Below, piece by piece: positions 51,499 to 53,316 of a stretch of DNA of 53,316 nt. The stretch's first letter is position 1. Each line of letters starts with the position of its first letter. The position numbers and the translations under genes are program-made. The stretch lies in the NCBI GenBank assembly GCA_031279515.1, contig JAITII010000079.1, positions 1-53,316 on the forward strand, read 5' to 3'. The DNA is from Deltaproteobacteria bacterium. Its GTDB lineage: Bacteria > Desulfobacterota > Desulfarculia > Adiutricales > Adiutricaceae. The notes beneath the pieces were generated by a model. That model made no database searches. It saw only the letters and a program-made list of their open reading frames with translations, and was not told the origin of the DNA.

Positions 51499-52803
51499 AT
51501 GCCCATAAACAACCTTACCATCAAACTTCCCAAAAATGAGATCCCCAGGGTCTGGTACAACGTCTTACCCGATCTCCCCGAGCCCTTACCCCCTTACCTC
51601 ACTCCGGGTAATGTCCCAGTGGAGCCCCAGGCCCTTGCAGCTATCTTTCCTCCAGCTTTAATAGAGCAGGAGCTTTCCACTAAAAGGCACTTCGATATTC
51701 CTGAGCCCGTTGTGGAGGCTTTATCCCGCTGGCGCCCAACACCTCTTACCAGGGCAGTTGGTCTGGAAAAGGCCTTGGGAGTGCGCTCTATGATCTTCTA
51801 TAAAAATGAGTCCGTCTCTCCCTCTGGAAGTCACAAGAGTAACACTGCCATGGCCCAGGCCCATTTCAATAAGATAGCCGGCATTCGCCGTTTGGCTACA
51901 GAAACAGGAGCCGGACAGTGGGGCACTGCTCTGGCAATAGCTGGCCAGTACTTTAATTTAGATGTAAGGGTCTTTATGGTGCGTGTAAGCTTGCAGCAAA
52001 AGCCCTACCGCAAGACCATCATGAACCTCATGGGGGCTGAAGTGCTCTCCTCTCCTTCAACTGTGACCAATGCCGGAAGGGAGGCTATCAAAAATGACCC
52101 AGACACCTTAGGTACCCTAGGCCTTGCCATAAGTGAGGCTGTGGAAGAGGCGGCCTCCCGCTCGGATACTAACTACAGCTTAGGGAGCGTCTTAAACCAC
52201 GTGCTTTTGCATCAGACAGTAATAGGCCAGGAGATCAAAAAACAACTGGATATTGCCGGAGTTAAGCCCGATTACCTCATAGCTTGTCACGGTGGCGGCT
52301 CCAATTTTGGCGGCATGGCAGTGCCCTTTGTCCCTGACGTTCTTTCCGGTCAAAAGATAAACCTTATTGCCGCTGAACCCGAGTCCTGCCCATCACTTTC
52401 TAAGGGTAAATACGGACACGACCACGGGGATGTTGCTGGTCTTACCCCGCTATTACCTATGTATAGCCTTGGCAAGGACTTTCAGCCCCCGGCTATCCAT
52501 GCCGGAGGCCTCCGTTATCACGGAGCCTCCCCCATAGTGAGCTCACTAGTCAAATCAGGAATTGTAGTCCCCGAGACAGTGGGTGCCTATGAGCTCTTCC
52601 AGTACGCTAAGATATTTTCCCGCACCGAATTCGTGATCCCAGCCCCTGAGTCAGCCCATGCCTTAGCTGTTACCTGCCGCAAGGCCCTGGAGCTGGAAAA
52701 AGAAGCTAATCCCGGGGTCTTAGTCTTTGTGCTCTCTGGGCACGGCCTTTTGGATCTTTCCGCCTATGAGGATTATCTTTCAGAGCAGCCGGAGAAAGAG
52801 TAG
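51499..52803 (+). CDS. trpB: Tryptophan synthase beta-like protein (TrpB2 type)
   Basis: PLP enzyme making L-tryptophan from indole and serine. The 434-residue length, the N-terminal FPPALIEQELSTKRHFDIPEPVVEALSRWRPTPLTRAVGLEKALG and the KNESVSPSGSHKSNTA motif (PLP-binding Lys) are typical of the TrpB2 subtype, longer than TrpB1. TETGAGQWGTALAIAG and ACHGGGSNFGGMAVPF are the conserved Gly-rich loops; GAKD-type TrpA contact elements are absent. No trpA follows, as usual for TrpB2, so it probably salvages indole. It is last in the plus-strand cluster and followed by a GC-rich hairpin. Confidence 0.95.
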   Translation: MPINNLTIKLPKNEIPRVWYNVLPDLPEPLPPYLTPGNVPVEPQALAAIFPPALIEQELSTKRHFDIPEPVVEALSRWRPTPLTRAVGLEKALGVRSMIFYKNESVSPSGSHKSNTAMAQAHFNKIAGIRRLATETGAGQWGTALAIAGQYFNLDVRVFMVRVSLQQKPYRKTIMNLMGAEVLSSPSTVTNAGREAIKNDPDTLGTLGLAISEAVEEAASRSDTNYSLGSVLNHVLLHQTVIGQEIKKQLDIAGVKPDYLIACHGGGSNFGGMAVPFVPDVLSGQKINLIAAEPESCPSLSKGKYGHDHGDVAGLTPLLPMYSLGKDFQPPAIHAGGLRYHGASPIVSSLVKSGIVVPETVGAYELFQYAKIFSRTEFVIPAPESAHALAVTCRKALELEKEANPGVLVFVLSGHGLLDLSAYEDYLSEQPEKE

Positions 52804-52811
52804 AGCTAGAC

Positions 52812-52830
52812 AGGGGAGCCAAGCTCCCCT
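52812..52830 (+). terminator. Probable terminator after trpB2
   Basis: AGGGGAGC, loop CAA, and GCTCCCCT form an eight-bp stem nine bases after the stop codon, followed by TAGCTATAAAAATATATTT. The T-run is weak. Confidence 0.6.
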
Positions 52831-53156
52831 TAGCTATAAAAATATATTTCAAGTCTTTTTGAACGCGGCTTAAAAAAGGCATAAATATTTTACTCTTCTT
52901 TAAGCTCTTTTGTTTGTAAGCTAGGATGTAGGATATGATAGTTTAAGCTTTAGAGTTTTTATTAAAAAAAATGAAGTATGCTTTTTTACTTTAAAACGGC
53001 TCTATAACCTAAATTCTGGTTGATTTTTGTGACATACAATTTGAAAGCACTGATGTTCGTAGCGTGCTGACTACTCTGAGGTCGTCAAATATTTGGAAGC
53101 CATCAACCGAAAGGACGCGTCTTCTATTTTGATGATAGCCTGGCCTTCGCAGTTCG
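52831..53156. other. AT-rich spacer before the transposase fragment
   Basis: About 320 bases, AT-rich on the left. GATGTTCGTAGCGTGCTGACTACTCTGAGG at 53050-53080 could be the end region of an insertion sequence, but no terminal inverted repeat can be checked because its partner lies outside the window. No gene. Confidence 0.4.
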
Positions 53157-53315
53157 TCAGTCGCCTCTGGCTATGTATTCTTTGATTTCTTTTTCTTCAA
53201 CCCCAAAAGCCTCTAGGATTTGGCGCTGTGTTTTGGTCAGCGGGTTCATGAGCCTCATTCCCTCTCCCGTCGTGACAAGTCGAATCTTCTCCATTTCTCT
53301 AATCACGCTGACCTC
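53157..53315 (-). CDS. C-terminal end of an IS transposase (IS1634/IS4-like), truncated by window edge
   Basis: The minus strand is open from the right edge to the stop TGA at 53157-53159: EVSVIREMEKIRLVTTGEG, MRLMNPLTKTQRQILEAFGV, EEKEIKEYIARGD. The VRLV-x-TxEGxRLxxPLTxTQxxILEALGV pattern is a common ending of IS1634/IS4-type transposases. The rest of the gene lies beyond the window. It shows that a mobile element borders this core region, and it may be the intact relative of the dead transposase at 36065-36587. Confidence 0.7.
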   Translation of the reverse strand, partial: EVSVIREMEKIRLVTTGEGMRLMNPLTKTQRQILEAFGVEEKEIKEYIARGD

Positions 53316-53316
53316 G

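Noticed and set aside
1-53316. CRISPR array
   Set aside because: No series of regularly spaced identical repeats with unique spacers was found; the few repeats are short tandem or degenerate units.
1-53316. tRNA, rRNA, tmRNA, SRP or RNase P RNA genes
   Set aside because: I looked for T-arm, CCA-end and conserved core sequences and found none that fitted; small divergent RNAs could be missed by eye.

Overview
The window reads as chromosomal DNA of an anaerobic Gram-negative bacterium, most likely of the Desulfobacterota (deltaproteobacterial) type. This is inferred from gene content: short-form aconitase with Icd, CobS and a cobalamin riboswitch, a UroD-fold corrinoid-type methyltransferase, FeoAB, TrpB2, GmhB (LPS heptose), rpsF-rpsR-rplI, RNase Y beside ZapA, and a flagellar MotAB stator. 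Genes are moderately GC-rich, while many spacers are long and very AT-rich. Decayed transposase-like fragments and AT-rich orphan genes suggest a genome undergoing erosion or exchange, possibly host-associated.

Layout. 1-2.2 kb: AT-rich accessory stretch with the tail of a PD-(D/E)XK nuclease protein and an orphan gene. 2.2-6.4 kb (minus): aconitase, isocitrate dehydrogenase, cobalamin synthase. 7.2-7.9 kb (plus): stand-alone GcvH-like protein with an extreme Asp/Glu tail behind a foldable leader. 8-16.5 kb (minus): secreted SagB-type nitroreductase, response regulator plus membrane metallophosphoesterase, glycogen synthase followed 3 bp later by a soluble GAF histidine kinase, DHH phosphoesterase. 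17-23 kb (minus): MotA-MotB, HIT protein, and a membrane-anchored tandem DUF3798 binding protein. 23-26 kb: accessory island with tandem repeats, a candidate structured RNA with its own terminator, an AT-rich membrane-anchored orphan gene and a pseudogene. 26-35.5 kb (minus): topA, metallo-beta-lactamase-fold hydrolase, rny, zapA, a ZapB-like coiled coil, a GAF/degenerate GGDEF protein and the rpsF-rpsR-rplI operon. 35.5-37.2 kb: AT-rich spacer with a decayed transposase. 37.2-40.8 kb (minus): tRNA nucleotidyltransferase and an AzgA-type purine permease preceded by a convincing cobalamin riboswitch and terminator. 41-44.7 kb (plus): structured leader then potABC without potD. 44.8-49.2 kb (minus): UroD-like methyltransferase and a feo operon with a near-perfect Fur box. 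49.7-52.8 kb (plus): tartrate/isopropylmalate-type dehydrogenase, gmhB, trpB2. The right edge holds the C-terminus of a transposase.

How the parts fit. Several pieces point to corrinoid metabolism: CobS attaches the lower-ligand nucleotide, the riboswitch places a purine-type permease under cobalamin control, and the UroD-fold protein carries the His-x-Cys...Cys pattern of corrinoid:thiol methyltransferases. The permease may therefore supply an adenine or benzimidazole lower ligand, or be repressed when cobalamin is plentiful; this is inference. The other most interesting items are the candidate RNA at 23.4-23.57 kb, whose two foldings are mutually exclusive, the potA leader RNA, and a 38-bp perfect palindrome carrying two consensus DnaA boxes after rplI. 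All names come from reading motifs by eye; no database search was possible.
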